Source: Brachybacterium epidermidis (GTDB taxonomy: Bacteria > Actinomycetota > Actinomycetes > Actinomycetales > Dermabacteraceae). Taken from it: a stretch of 64,000 nucleotides of DNA. The position numbers and the translations under genes were made by a program. This document shows positions 53,983-61,603 of this stretch, one piece after another; positions within the stretch are counted from its first letter, which is position 1; each line of letters opens with the position of its first letter. The stretch is taken from contig NZ_JADEYR010000014.1 in NCBI RefSeq assembly GCF_015209585.1, positions 23,754 to 87,753 of the forward strand, given 5' to 3'. The notes beneath the pieces are model-generated. The model did no database searches, was not told the origin of the DNA, and saw only the letters and a program-made list of their open reading frames with translations.

Positions 53983-54014
53983 ATGCTCACCCTCGCCCGA
54001 GCGACCGGGCGCCC
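53983..54014 (+). pseudogene. First codons of a truncated gene behind operator 2
   Basis: ATG 53983 has GGAGG six bases upstream and operator 2 just before that, so it has full expression signals. After about ten codons (MLTLARATGRP) the frame runs into the antisense of the aminotransferase gene and gives no sensible protein. The gene was evidently cut at about 54010, marking a cassette boundary. Confidence 0.6.
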
Positions 54015-55226
54015 TCAACGGCGGATCGAGGCGAGGTGGTCGGCGATGCGGTCCACGGCGTCGGCGAGCACGTCGGCCTGCGGGAGGGTCACCAGACGCA
54101 GGTGGTCGGGCTCGGGGTAGTTGAAGCCGGTGCCGTGGTTGACCAGCAGCTTCTTCGAGCGCAGCAGGTCGTAGGCGAACTCCTCGTCGCTGTGGATCCG
54201 GTACATCTCCAGGTCCAGCTTCGGGAACATGTACAGCGCGCCCTCGGCCTTGACCACGCTCACCCCGGGGATCTCACTGAGGCCCTCGTAGGCCACGTCC
54301 CGCTGCTCGCGCAGCCTGCCGCCCGGCAGCACCAGGTCGTTGATGGACTGGTAGCCGCCCAGTGCCGTGGCCACCACGTGCTGGGCCGGGACATTGGGGC
54401 ACAGCCGCATGTTGGAGAGCACCTCGAGTCCCTCGATGAAGCTGGTGGCATCGTCCTGGGGGCCGTACAGGGTCATCCAGCCGGCCCGGAACCCAGCCAC
54501 CCGGTACGCCTTGGACAACCCGTTGAAGGTGATCGTCAGCAGGTCCGGAGCGAGGGACCCGATCGGGGTGTGCACCGCATCGTCGTAGAGGATCTTGTCG
54601 TAGATCTCATCGGCCAGGATCAGCAGGCCGTGCTTGCGGGCCACCTCCACGATCTCGCGCAGCACCCGCTCGGGGTACACAGCGCCAGTGGGGTTGTTGG
54701 GGTTGATCACCACGATGGCCTTGGTGCGCTCGGTGACCCTGTCGGCGATGTCGCTGACATCGGGCCACCAGCTGTCCTGCTCATCGCAGCGGTAGTGGAC
54801 AGCGCGCCCGCCGGCCAGGGAGACGGCGGCGGTCCACAGCGGGTAGTCGGGCTGCGGGATCAGCACCTCGTCGCCGTCGTCCACCAACGCCTGGCAGACC
54901 ATCTGGATCAGCTCGGAGACCCCGTTGCCCAGGAACACGTCGTCCAGCTCGATGCCGGGCATGCCGCGCATCTGGTAGTACTGCGCAACGGCACGCCGGG
55001 CCGCGGGAATGCCGCGCGAATCGGAGTACCCCTGGGCCGTGGGCAGGTTCTTGATCATGTCCACGAGGATCTCGTCGGGTGCCTCGAAGCCGAACGGCGC
55101 GGGGTTGCCGATGTTGAGCTTGAGGATCTGGTGGCCCTGAGCCTCCATGCGCGCGGCCTCCGCCGGGACCGGCCCGCGGATCTCGTAGCAGACGTCGCGC
55201 AACTTGGAGGACTGGGTGAGGATCAT
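54015..55226 (-). CDS. PLP-dependent aminotransferase, AlaA-like
   Basis: A 403-residue class I/II aminotransferase. It begins SSKLRDVCYEIRGPVPAEA, as alanine/valine-type AlaA enzymes do. PLP motifs are VINPNNPTGAVYP, ILADEIYDKI and the Lys in TFNGLSKAYRVAGFRAGWM; the substrate Arg is in PDHLRLVTLP. It probably transfers amino groups between alanine and 2-oxoglutarate. ATG 55226 is chosen because AGGAG lies eight bases upstream; ATG 55244 is possible. Its 3' end abuts the TetR cassette remnant. Confidence 0.92.
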   Translation of the reverse strand: MILTQSSKLRDVCYEIRGPVPAEAARMEAQGHQILKLNIGNPAPFGFEAPDEILVDMIKNLPTAQGYSDSRGIPAARRAVAQYYQMRGMPGIELDDVFLGNGVSELIQMVCQALVDDGDEVLIPQPDYPLWTAAVSLAGGRAVHYRCDEQDSWWPDVSDIADRVTERTKAIVVINPNNPTGAVYPERVLREIVEVARKHGLLILADEIYDKILYDDAVHTPIGSLAPDLLTITFNGLSKAYRVAGFRAGWMTLYGPQDDATSFIEGLEVLSNMRLCPNVPAQHVVATALGGYQSINDLVLPGGRLREQRDVAYEGLSEIPGVSVVKAEGALYMFPKLDLEMYRIHSDEEFAYDLLRSKKLLVNHGTGFNYPEPDHLRLVTLPQADVLADAVDRIADHLASIRR

Positions 55227-55790
55227 CGGGCGCTCCTGGGTCATGGGGTGGGGACAGAGTAGCGGCTGCCGGGCCGACGGCTCCGGCTTCGCACCAGGGT
55301 CACCTGCCGCACCGCCCGGATCGACGGCCAGGCGCTGCAGACGGACTTCCCCGAGGTCGAGGACGGGCGCCTCGACTGCTATCTGGCCGACGAGGTCCGG
55401 GGGCTCGAGGTCCTCCTGGAGGTGGAGCTGACCGCGCACGGCCGGGGCCACGGCGCAGGTCTCGCGGGCCGTGACCTTCACCCCGATGAAACGGGGGTGG
55501 ACCTCGTCGACGTCGAGGGGTTCCTGGGGCCTGCCGCGCTCCCGGTTCACCAAAGGCAACTCGCGCAGCAGGCCGACGTCCAGCACGTCGTGTATGGGGC
55601 GGGGATCGGGGTGGATGGAGGTGGGGAGCCGCATGCATGGGGCGGGACCGGGATGGGAGGATCGCGCCTCGGCCGGCCCTCCACAGGATCCCGGCCGGGG
55701 ATGCATCCGGCGCCTCCCATCTGACATGCTTCCGGTGACGACGCACGCCCTGCGCGCACCCGGCGCGAGAGCAGACCACGAGGGGAAGCC
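55227..55790 (+). other. 564-bp interval with coding-like frame, no intact gene
   Basis: A plus-strand frame is open from 55263 to 55724 without start codon or RBS. Its first part (ARIDGQALQTDFPEVEDG, then CYLADEVRGLEVLLEVELTA) has good codon usage and recalls the N-terminal beta-sandwich of GH36 alpha-galactosidases, then decays. The minus strand is also open here. A fossil gene fragment is most likely. Confidence 0.35.
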
Positions 55791-56474
55791 ATGACCGAGA
55801 CCACCGTCGATGTCGATGCTCAGGACGAGCCCACCATCTACACGGCCTACGAGATCGACTTCATGCTGAACCTGCGCCCCACCGCACAGGGCGCGGTCAC
55901 GCGGGAGCAGATCGGCCTGCGCAGCGCCCCGGAGGAGGCCCGCGAGTTCGTGACGGCCGCGGTCACCTCCGGCCTGCGGGCACGGGGAAAGGTGGAGCGC
56001 TCGGACGACGGCCAGTGGCTGCTGGGCGAGGAGGGCCAGGTGATCGCCACCGCGCTGACCGCCGCCGATCGCTGGATGGGGATCGCGCTGGCCGAGGGGG
56101 ATGCGATGCGCATGGCCTTCGTGATCAAGGCCAACGAGGCCATCCTGATGCTCACACAGGACGAGCTGGACTCCTTCATCGTCTCGGCCCTGCCGGACGC
56201 CGAGCAGGTGCCGGCCTCCGTGGGAGAGGTGGTCTCCGCGTTCCTGGCCGAGGGCCGCGAACGCACCGTCTCCCTGCGTCGCACCGATGGCGCTGATCCG
56301 TCGGCCACGGTCCCGCTGATGTTCCACGTCGAGGAGGACGGCCGCTGGAAGGTGGGTCATCTGCCGCTGGACGACCAGGGCGTGCTGTCGGTCTCGGAGC
56401 TGCCGCGCGATGGCGTCGAGCAAGCCGTGCGCTCGCTGTGGCAGAACGGCGTCAGCGAGGCGCCCGGCGCCTGA
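55791..56474 (+). CDS. Hypothetical protein, ESAT/EspG-like size class, unknown
   Basis: A 227-residue acidic soluble protein: TIYTAYEIDFMLNLRPTAQG near the N-terminus, QWLLGEEGQVIATALTAADRWMGIALAEGD in the middle and FHVEEDGRWKVGHLPLDD near the end. No signal peptide or helix is visible. I do not recognise a family with confidence; size and the alternating helix-strand character recall adaptor proteins of type VII secretion, but no other such gene is nearby. RBS GAGGGGAAG precedes the ATG and a strong terminator follows. Confidence 0.8.
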   Translation: MTETTVDVDAQDEPTIYTAYEIDFMLNLRPTAQGAVTREQIGLRSAPEEAREFVTAAVTSGLRARGKVERSDDGQWLLGEEGQVIATALTAADRWMGIALAEGDAMRMAFVIKANEAILMLTQDELDSFIVSALPDAEQVPASVGEVVSAFLAEGRERTVSLRRTDGADPSATVPLMFHVEEDGRWKVGHLPLDDQGVLSVSELPRDGVEQAVRSLWQNGVSEAPGA

Positions 56475-56516
56475 GGCATCGTCGCGTCTGAGGCGTCGTT
56501 CCGCACGCACACGTGG

Positions 56517-56553
56517 CAGGGGCCGGAGCAGCATCGCGCTGCTCCGGCCCCTG
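56517..56553. terminator. Perfect 16-bp stem, bidirectional terminator
   Basis: CAGGGGCCGGAGCAGC pairs exactly with GCTGCTCCGGCCCCTG around a 5-base loop, between convergent genes at 56474 and 56581. Confidence 0.88.
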
Positions 56554-56580
56554 CGTCTGCGGCCCGTGGCCGGGATGCGC

Positions 56581-57177
56581 TCAGGCATTCCCGGCGGCGC
56601 GTCTGGCCCGTGCCTCGGCGAGGCGGCTGCGCAGGTTCCGGTACGCCCGGTGGATCCGGTACGCGAGGTAGAGCCCGGCTGCCAGCATCACCAGGGCCAG
56701 GATCCCGGCCACGACCGGAAGCACGACGGTGAGCACGGCGATCACAACGACCGCCACGTCCTCACCGACGGAGACCAGTGCGTTGGACACCGGTTCAGGT
56801 GACACGTTGACCGCCGCGCGGGCTGTGGCCTTGGTGGTGTGGACGCCGAGCGCGGCACCGGCACCGAGCACGGCCATCACGATCGCGGAGGTGGTGTCGG
56901 TCTGCCCGCCCACCAGGTACCCGATGGCACCGCCGGCGACGGGGCGGATCACGGTGTGCAGCTGGTCCCAGAAGGAATCGAGGAACGCGATCTTGTCGGC
57001 AGCGAAGTCGACCATCAGCAGGATCCCGGTGATCACCAGCACGTCGGTGCGCTGCAGCGCATCGGGGATCTGCTCAAGAGCGAAGAGGCGGCCGGACAGG
57101 CCCAGGACGAAGGCCATGAGGTAGGGCCTCATGCCGCTTGCCACGCCGGAGCTGAGCGTCATCATCAGGGCCTCCAT
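56581..57177 (-). CDS. DUF4126-domain membrane protein
   Basis: A 198-residue membrane protein that fits DUF4126: SSGVASGMRPYLMAFVLGLSGR, VLVITGILLMVDFAADKIAFLDSFWDQLHTVIRP, GALGVHTTKATARA and a long hydrophobic C-terminal helix followed by a basic tail. Function unknown. GGAGAAGGGGGG precedes the ATG. An upstream gene on the same strand ends 60 bases before it. Confidence 0.85.
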   Translation of the reverse strand: MEALMMTLSSGVASGMRPYLMAFVLGLSGRLFALEQIPDALQRTDVLVITGILLMVDFAADKIAFLDSFWDQLHTVIRPVAGGAIGYLVGGQTDTTSAIVMAVLGAGAALGVHTTKATARAAVNVSPEPVSNALVSVGEDVAVVVIAVLTVVLPVVAGILALVMLAAGLYLAYRIHRAYRNLRSRLAEARARRAAGNA

Positions 57178-57237
57178 GGAGGTCCCCCCTTCTCCTGCCG
57201 GCGGGCCGGCGGTCTCATCGTGTGGACTGCGGAGGTG

Positions 57238-57885
57238 TCAACGACGGGGGCGTCGCTCGGATTCCCGCCGGTGCAGTTCGATGCGCAGTGCCCGGATGTC
57301 CTGGCCGGACGGAGCGGAGTACTCCCACAGGGGGCGGTCGAAGGCGGGCATGACCACGCGCCTGCCGTCCCGCAGGCGCAGGGCAGCGGTGAGCCAGTGC
57401 ACCGGGTGCACCACGCGCGACTCGACCGCCACCACCTCCGCCCAGGGAACCGTGCGTGCACCGAGCGCACCGACCACGCGCAGCCCGTCATCGGAGATCT
57501 CCACCCGGGAGCGGGCTGCTGCCAGGGCCGTGATCACGAATCTGGCACCCAGCAGCCCGGCCACGAGCGCCAGTCCCCCCAGGCCCAGCAGCACCAGCAG
57601 CATGCCCAGACCCGGGGAGCGGCCGTCCTCCAGCCCGGACCACACCAGCACCCCCACGATCACCATCACCAGCGCGGCCCCCAGCAGCAGGGCCGCCGCG
57701 ATCAGCCGCACCACGGTGTCCCTGGTGGCATGGGCGGGCAGCAGGGCGCGCACCATCGGGCGAGCCCCGCGCGGACGCGGGCCCTGCAGCTCCTGCACCA
57801 TCCGCTCCACCGTGGCGCTGCTGCGGCTGTAGTCGGGCAGTGCGCGGCGATCGGTGTCCGGGCCGAGATGGCGGGGGATCGTCAT
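57238..57885 (-). CDS. Membrane protein with PH-like domain
   Basis: A 215-residue protein: soluble N-terminus, two helices (VVRLIAAALLLGAALVMVIVGV and LGMLLVLLGLGGLALVAGLLG), then a C-terminal bacterial PH-like domain (VEISDDGLRVVGALGARTVPWAEVVAVESRVV, followed by LRDGRRVVMPAF). Such proteins are common and uncharacterised in actinobacteria. The start has a TAGCCT box six bases upstream, giving a leaderless transcript that diverges from the next gene. Confidence 0.82.
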   Translation of the reverse strand: MTIPRHLGPDTDRRALPDYSRSSATVERMVQELQGPRPRGARPMVRALLPAHATRDTVVRLIAAALLLGAALVMVIVGVLVWSGLEDGRSPGLGMLLVLLGLGGLALVAGLLGARFVITALAAARSRVEISDDGLRVVGALGARTVPWAEVVAVESRVVHPVHWLTAALRLRDGRRVVMPAFDRPLWEYSAPSGQDIRALRIELHRRESERRPRR

Positions 57886-57891
57886 GGGCCC

Positions 57892-57897
57892 AGGCTA
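57892..57897 (-). promoter_or_regulatory. -10 box of leaderless promoter for the PH-domain gene
   Basis: On the minus strand TAGCCT is followed by six bases and ATG 57885. Its -35 region overlaps the start of the divergent gene. Confidence 0.5.
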
Positions 57898-57906
57898 GAC
57901 CCTGCG

Positions 57907-57912
57907 TAGAGT
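57907..57912 (+). promoter_or_regulatory. -10 box of leaderless promoter for the gene at 57920
   Basis: TAGAGT is followed by seven bases and ATG 57920, nine bases away from the divergent -10, so the two promoters overlap. Confidence 0.5.
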
Positions 57913-57919
57913 CATGCCC

Positions 57920-58552
57920 ATGGACTCCACCAGCCCCCGCTTCCGTCGCCCCGCCCCGCTGTTCAACTCGGTGGCGGAGGCCATCCCCGGCGAGCCGGAT
58001 CCCGCGTCCTCGACGGATCTGGCCCACGACTCCGCACAGGCACTGCTGGACGGGGTGTACCGCACGGCTGACCCGGAGGTCGTCGACCGCGTGGTGGGAC
58101 TGGTGGCGCAGGAGGGCCTGGGAGACCTGGCGGCGCTGTGGTCGGCCTCCCCCGCTACCACCCTGCCCGGGGCACTGTGGCGGCTGTACGTGCTGCACAC
58201 CTGGGTGCAGCGCAACGGCGATGACGTGGTGTGCCGATATCGCAGCGGATCGCGCACGGTGCCTGGACTGCGCTACCTCTCCGGCATCGCGGAGCCGCCG
58301 GACGTCGAGCAGGTGCGCCGCACGATGGACGACATCCTGCGCGGCGCCTTCACCGGTGACCTCGCGCTGGCCCTGAACCGGGCAGGGGCGGTGGCCACGG
58401 TTGCCGCCCACGGCACGGCCCACCTGGCCGATCGCGAGGACGTCGACGAGGCGGAGCAGGAGCGGCTGATGGTGCAGGCCGAGCGGCTGCTGTCCACCGG
58501 AGAGGCGCTCGTCGCCGCCGGCCACCAGGCGGAGGCCGGCACGCTGGAGTGA
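57920..58552 (+). CDS. Hypothetical actinobacterial helical protein
   Basis: A 210-residue soluble, largely helical protein: LAHDSAQALLDGVYRTADPEVVDRVV, LPGALWRLYVLHTWVQRNGDDVV and LLSTGEALVAAGHQAEAGTLE. It has no motif that I can assign. Similar actinobacterial proteins have often been misnamed as RNA polymerase or phosphorylase fragments, for which I see no support. The ATG at 57920 is favoured over 57914 by the leaderless box. Confidence 0.78.
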   Translation: MDSTSPRFRRPAPLFNSVAEAIPGEPDPASSTDLAHDSAQALLDGVYRTADPEVVDRVVGLVAQEGLGDLAALWSASPATTLPGALWRLYVLHTWVQRNGDDVVCRYRSGSRTVPGLRYLSGIAEPPDVEQVRRTMDDILRGAFTGDLALALNRAGAVATVAAHGTAHLADREDVDEAEQERLMVQAERLLSTGEALVAAGHQAEAGTLE

Positions 58553-58891
58553 GGCCGGGGCCACCGGCACGCCGGCTCCCGCGGTGAGACCCGGGAGCCA
58601 CCGCCGCGATGGCCCGGCGGCAGTGGGAGCACCGGCCCGGCTGTGACGAGGTCTGCGCAAGATCGCCCGGCAGCACGGTGTGAGATCGGCGTCGTCGCTC
58701 GTGGTGGCCCACCTCAGGGCAGGTGCTCTACGATGGCTCATGCGCCGGGCCGCGGTTGCCCCGGGCTCCAACATCTGCCGCTTCGAGCGGCCTTCGCGCC
58801 GACAGGCGCATCCCGGTCCGGCGCACCAACGTCATCGGCCCCCGGCTGTGGTCGGCGAGTGCCGCCCGGCCCCACGAGGAGGCGCGCGAGC
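58553..58891. other. 339-bp intergenic region before the phosphate module
   Basis: An 8-base stem (GGCTCCCG, 58574-58581, with CGGGAGCC, 58592-58599) may terminate the upstream gene. The rest is GC-rich without an ORF of convincing codon usage. No PHO-box-like direct repeat is recognised. Confidence 0.5.
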
Positions 58892-59515
58892 GTGGACCTG
58901 TTCTTCCCGCGCAGGGTCGAACGTCCGCTGTACGGACAGTTCGGGGAGCTCGCGCAGATCCTGGTGCAGGCCGCCGACGCCCATTCCCGTCTGCTCGGCC
59001 ACGGGTACCGCGAGCGCAGCCGGATCCTGCCCGCCCTGCACGAGAACGCCACACGCGCCACGGAGCTGTGCGGCCGCATCGCCAACCGTCTGGCGGAATC
59101 GCTGATCACCCCGTACGAGGCAGAGCTGCTGTACGAGTTCGCACTCACCATCGCCGATACCACCGACTCCCTCGAGCACACCTCCGAGCTGCTCGTGCTC
59201 ACCCGGGTGGGCTCCCTGCCCACCCCGCTGCTGGAGGCCGCCAAGGGCATCGAGCGCGCCGCCGAGCACACCCTGGTGGCCACCTGGTCGCTGAACCGAG
59301 TGGCGGACATCGAGGACTACTACACCCAGGTGCGCAAGATTCGCCGGCAGGGCGACCGGCTGGTGCGGCAGGCGCTGGCCGAGCTGTACCGCCGCGGCGG
59401 GGCCTCCTCCGACCTGCTCGCCTTCCGGGACGTCACCTCGGCGATCGGCCGCACCATCGAGCTGCAGGAGCGCACCGCACGCCTGGCGGACCTGCTGCGG
59501 GTCAAGGAAGCCTGA
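58892..59515 (+). CDS. DUF47-family phosphate transport regulator
   Basis: A 207-residue PhoU-like, all-helical protein: LFFPRRVERPLYGQFGELAQILVQAADAHSRLL, IANRLAESLITPYEAELLYEFALTIADTTDSLE and a C-terminal TIELQERTARLADLLRVKEA. DUF47 proteins accompany Pit transporters and are thought to tune phosphate uptake. GTG 58892 has GAGGAGG about nine bases upstream. The transporter gene starts directly after its stop, without a gap. Confidence 0.92.
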   Translation: MDLFFPRRVERPLYGQFGELAQILVQAADAHSRLLGHGYRERSRILPALHENATRATELCGRIANRLAESLITPYEAELLYEFALTIADTTDSLEHTSELLVLTRVGSLPTPLLEAAKGIERAAEHTLVATWSLNRVADIEDYYTQVRKIRRQGDRLVRQALAELYRRGGASSDLLAFRDVTSAIGRTIELQERTARLADLLRVKEA

Positions 59516-60529
59516 GTGTCCGTCGGACTGCTGGTCCTGGTGGTGGGGCTCGCCCTGGCCCTCGCCTACGTCAACGGATTCCACGACGCCTCCAACGCGG
59601 TCTCCACCGCCATCGCGACCCGCTCCCTGCGGGAGTCGACGGCGCTGGCCATGGCCGCCCTGCTGAACCTGCTGGGCGCTCTGCTGGCCCTGCTGATCCT
59701 GGCGCTGACCACGACGTGGGCGCTGAGACTGCTGGGTCTGACGGAGATGGCCGCTGCCACTGCGGGGGACCCGGACCTACTGGCCTTCGCACTGATCGCG
59801 ATAGCACTGTCCACGCTCGCCTGGGAGGTGGGCACCTGGTGGTACGGGATGCCCTCCTCGACCTGGCACGCCTTCTACGGCGGGGTGGCCGGTGCGTACC
59901 TCGCCCTCGGCAAGGGGGGCTCCGTGGACCGGATCGCGGCCCTGGTGCTGATCCCCACCCTGCTGGGGCCGGTGCTGTCGGTGGCGCTGAGCTACCTGGC
60001 GATGCGGGCCCTCATGGCTATAGGTCGCACGGAGCGCCTGCGCACCGGGCACATCCGCTTCGCTCAGACGGTCTCTGCGGGCGCGGTGGCCACCGGCCAC
60101 GGAATGAACGACGTGCGGCTCCCGATGGCGGTGGCGATGGTGGCTGCCGCGTCCGCGGGCCTGGAGCCCGCCTCCACGATGTTCCTGGGAGTCCCGATCG
60201 CGGTGGCCGTCGCGGCCGGCACCCTCATGGGCGGCCACCGCATCATCCGCACCATCGGCCGGCGCATGACCGATCTGTCCGCCGCACAGGGGCTGGCCGC
60301 CGAGAGCTCGGCCGTCCTGGTGATCGCCGGGCTCGCCGCGGGAATCCACGCGCCGATCTCCACCTCCCACACGCTGGCCTCCGGTGTGGTGGGGGCGGGC
60401 CTGGCCCGTGGGCCGCGCCACATCAAGTGGAACGTCGTTCGCAGCGTCGTGCTCACGTGGCTGCTGACACCGTTCGGGACCGGGCTGATGTCCTTGGCAA
60501 TGGTCATCGTGGTCATCAGCCTGCGCTGA
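59516..60529 (+). CDS. PiT-family inorganic phosphate transporter
   Basis: A 337-residue low-affinity phosphate permease. It has the N-terminal signature VNGFHDASNAVSTAIATRSL, a repeated inverted version in GAVATGHGMNDVRLPMAVAM and a C-terminal ISTSHTLASGVVGAGLARG. It imports metal-phosphate with protons. The GTG start follows the DUF47 stop immediately, so both are made from one transcript. Confidence 0.95.
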   Translation: MSVGLLVLVVGLALALAYVNGFHDASNAVSTAIATRSLRESTALAMAALLNLLGALLALLILALTTTWALRLLGLTEMAAATAGDPDLLAFALIAIALSTLAWEVGTWWYGMPSSTWHAFYGGVAGAYLALGKGGSVDRIAALVLIPTLLGPVLSVALSYLAMRALMAIGRTERLRTGHIRFAQTVSAGAVATGHGMNDVRLPMAVAMVAAASAGLEPASTMFLGVPIAVAVAAGTLMGGHRIIRTIGRRMTDLSAAQGLAAESSAVLVIAGLAAGIHAPISTSHTLASGVVGAGLARGPRHIKWNVVRSVVLTWLLTPFGTGLMSLAMVIVVISLR

Positions 60530-60596
60530 GACCGGGCATCCCCCCGGGACGGCGGGCGCCGATATCCTGGGCGGGCCCCGAGCAGAAGGAGGACCG

Positions 60597-61465
60597 ATGT
60601 CCGACCGTGACAGCACCTCAGGCGGCCGACGCCGCCCCACCTACGGGCTGCCCGGTCCGGTCCCCGGCAGGGACGACGCCGCACCGCAGGGGCAGCCCGG
60701 TGCACAGGGGCCCGGTGTCCCGGGGTACGACGGCCAGGGATACGGGGCGCAGGGGTACGGCTCGCAGGGGTACGACGGGCAGGAGCAGTACGGTGCCCCG
60801 TCCCCGGTCTCGGCCCCCGTCGGCCCGACCGGCCAGGCGCCCCCGCAGCCCGCACAGGATCCCTACGGCGCATCACCCCACGGCCACCCGGCCGGCGCCT
60901 CCCCTACGTGGCATCCGCGCCCGCACCCGGCGGGCCCACCCAGCCGCGGAAGCGACGCCGGATCATCCCCCTGGTGGTCGGCCTGGTGCTGCTGCTCGTC
61001 ATCGCCCCGGCAGTGACCATCGGCGGGCTGGTGTGGTCCTTCGGTTCGATCGTGTCGGACCAGGTCAGCGGACCGGCCGTGCTGCAGGGCAGCTCCGGCG
61101 AGGTGCCGATGGCCGCCAACGAGATGATCATCGTGTACATCCCCTCCGAGGACGCGGCCGGCAGCAGCTGCACGGCCGAGACCCCCGATCAGGGGTCGAT
61201 CACGATCGTTCCCACCTCGGGCACCGTCACCTTCGGCGACGGTTCCACCTACGAGCAGACCATCGGGGTGGCCGCGGTCGCCGACACCACGGTCACCGTC
61301 AGCTGCGAGGGCACCGACGCACCCGCCTACCTGGGTCCGTACAGCGTGTTCGGCATCGCTGGCCCGCTGCTCATCGGGCCCGCGATCGGCATCTTGACTG
61401 GACTCGTGGGCCTTGTGCTGGTGATCGTGGGCATCGTGAAGCTCGTGCGCTCACGCCGCAGCTGA
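60597..61465 (+). pseudogene. Pro/Gly/Tyr/Gln-rich membrane protein gene with frameshift
   Basis: The gene starts at ATG 60597 behind AGAAGGAGGACCG. The N-terminal 100 residues are Gly/Gln/Tyr repeats (QGYGAQGYGSQGYDGQ). The frame then breaks at the CCCC run 60901-60904: one more C would continue as ASPYVASAPAPGGPTQPRKRRR, then IIPLVVGLVLLLVIAPAVTI, an extracytoplasmic domain and a second membrane helix before LVRSRRS. The part from 60908 to 61465 is open in its own frame. One intact membrane protein of about 290 residues is the likely truth. Function unknown. Confidence 0.85.
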
Positions 61466-61603
61466 GCCTCCCGGTCCGCGACGCCCCGCGGTGTGGACCG
61501 GAGCGGTGGTCCCGTCTCACCGCTCGACCCTGGCCTGCCGCTGCATCACCCTGCTCCCCTACAGTGGTCTGGCAGGACCACCACCGAGGACGGAGCGCCG
61601 CAC

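Noticed and set aside
55791..56474. EspG-type ESX secretion chaperone
   Set aside because: No clear motif and no other type VII secretion gene in the window; left as hypothetical.
58553..58891. PHO box upstream of the DUF47-PiT genes
   Set aside because: No spaced direct repeats matching a PhoP-type site could be found by eye.
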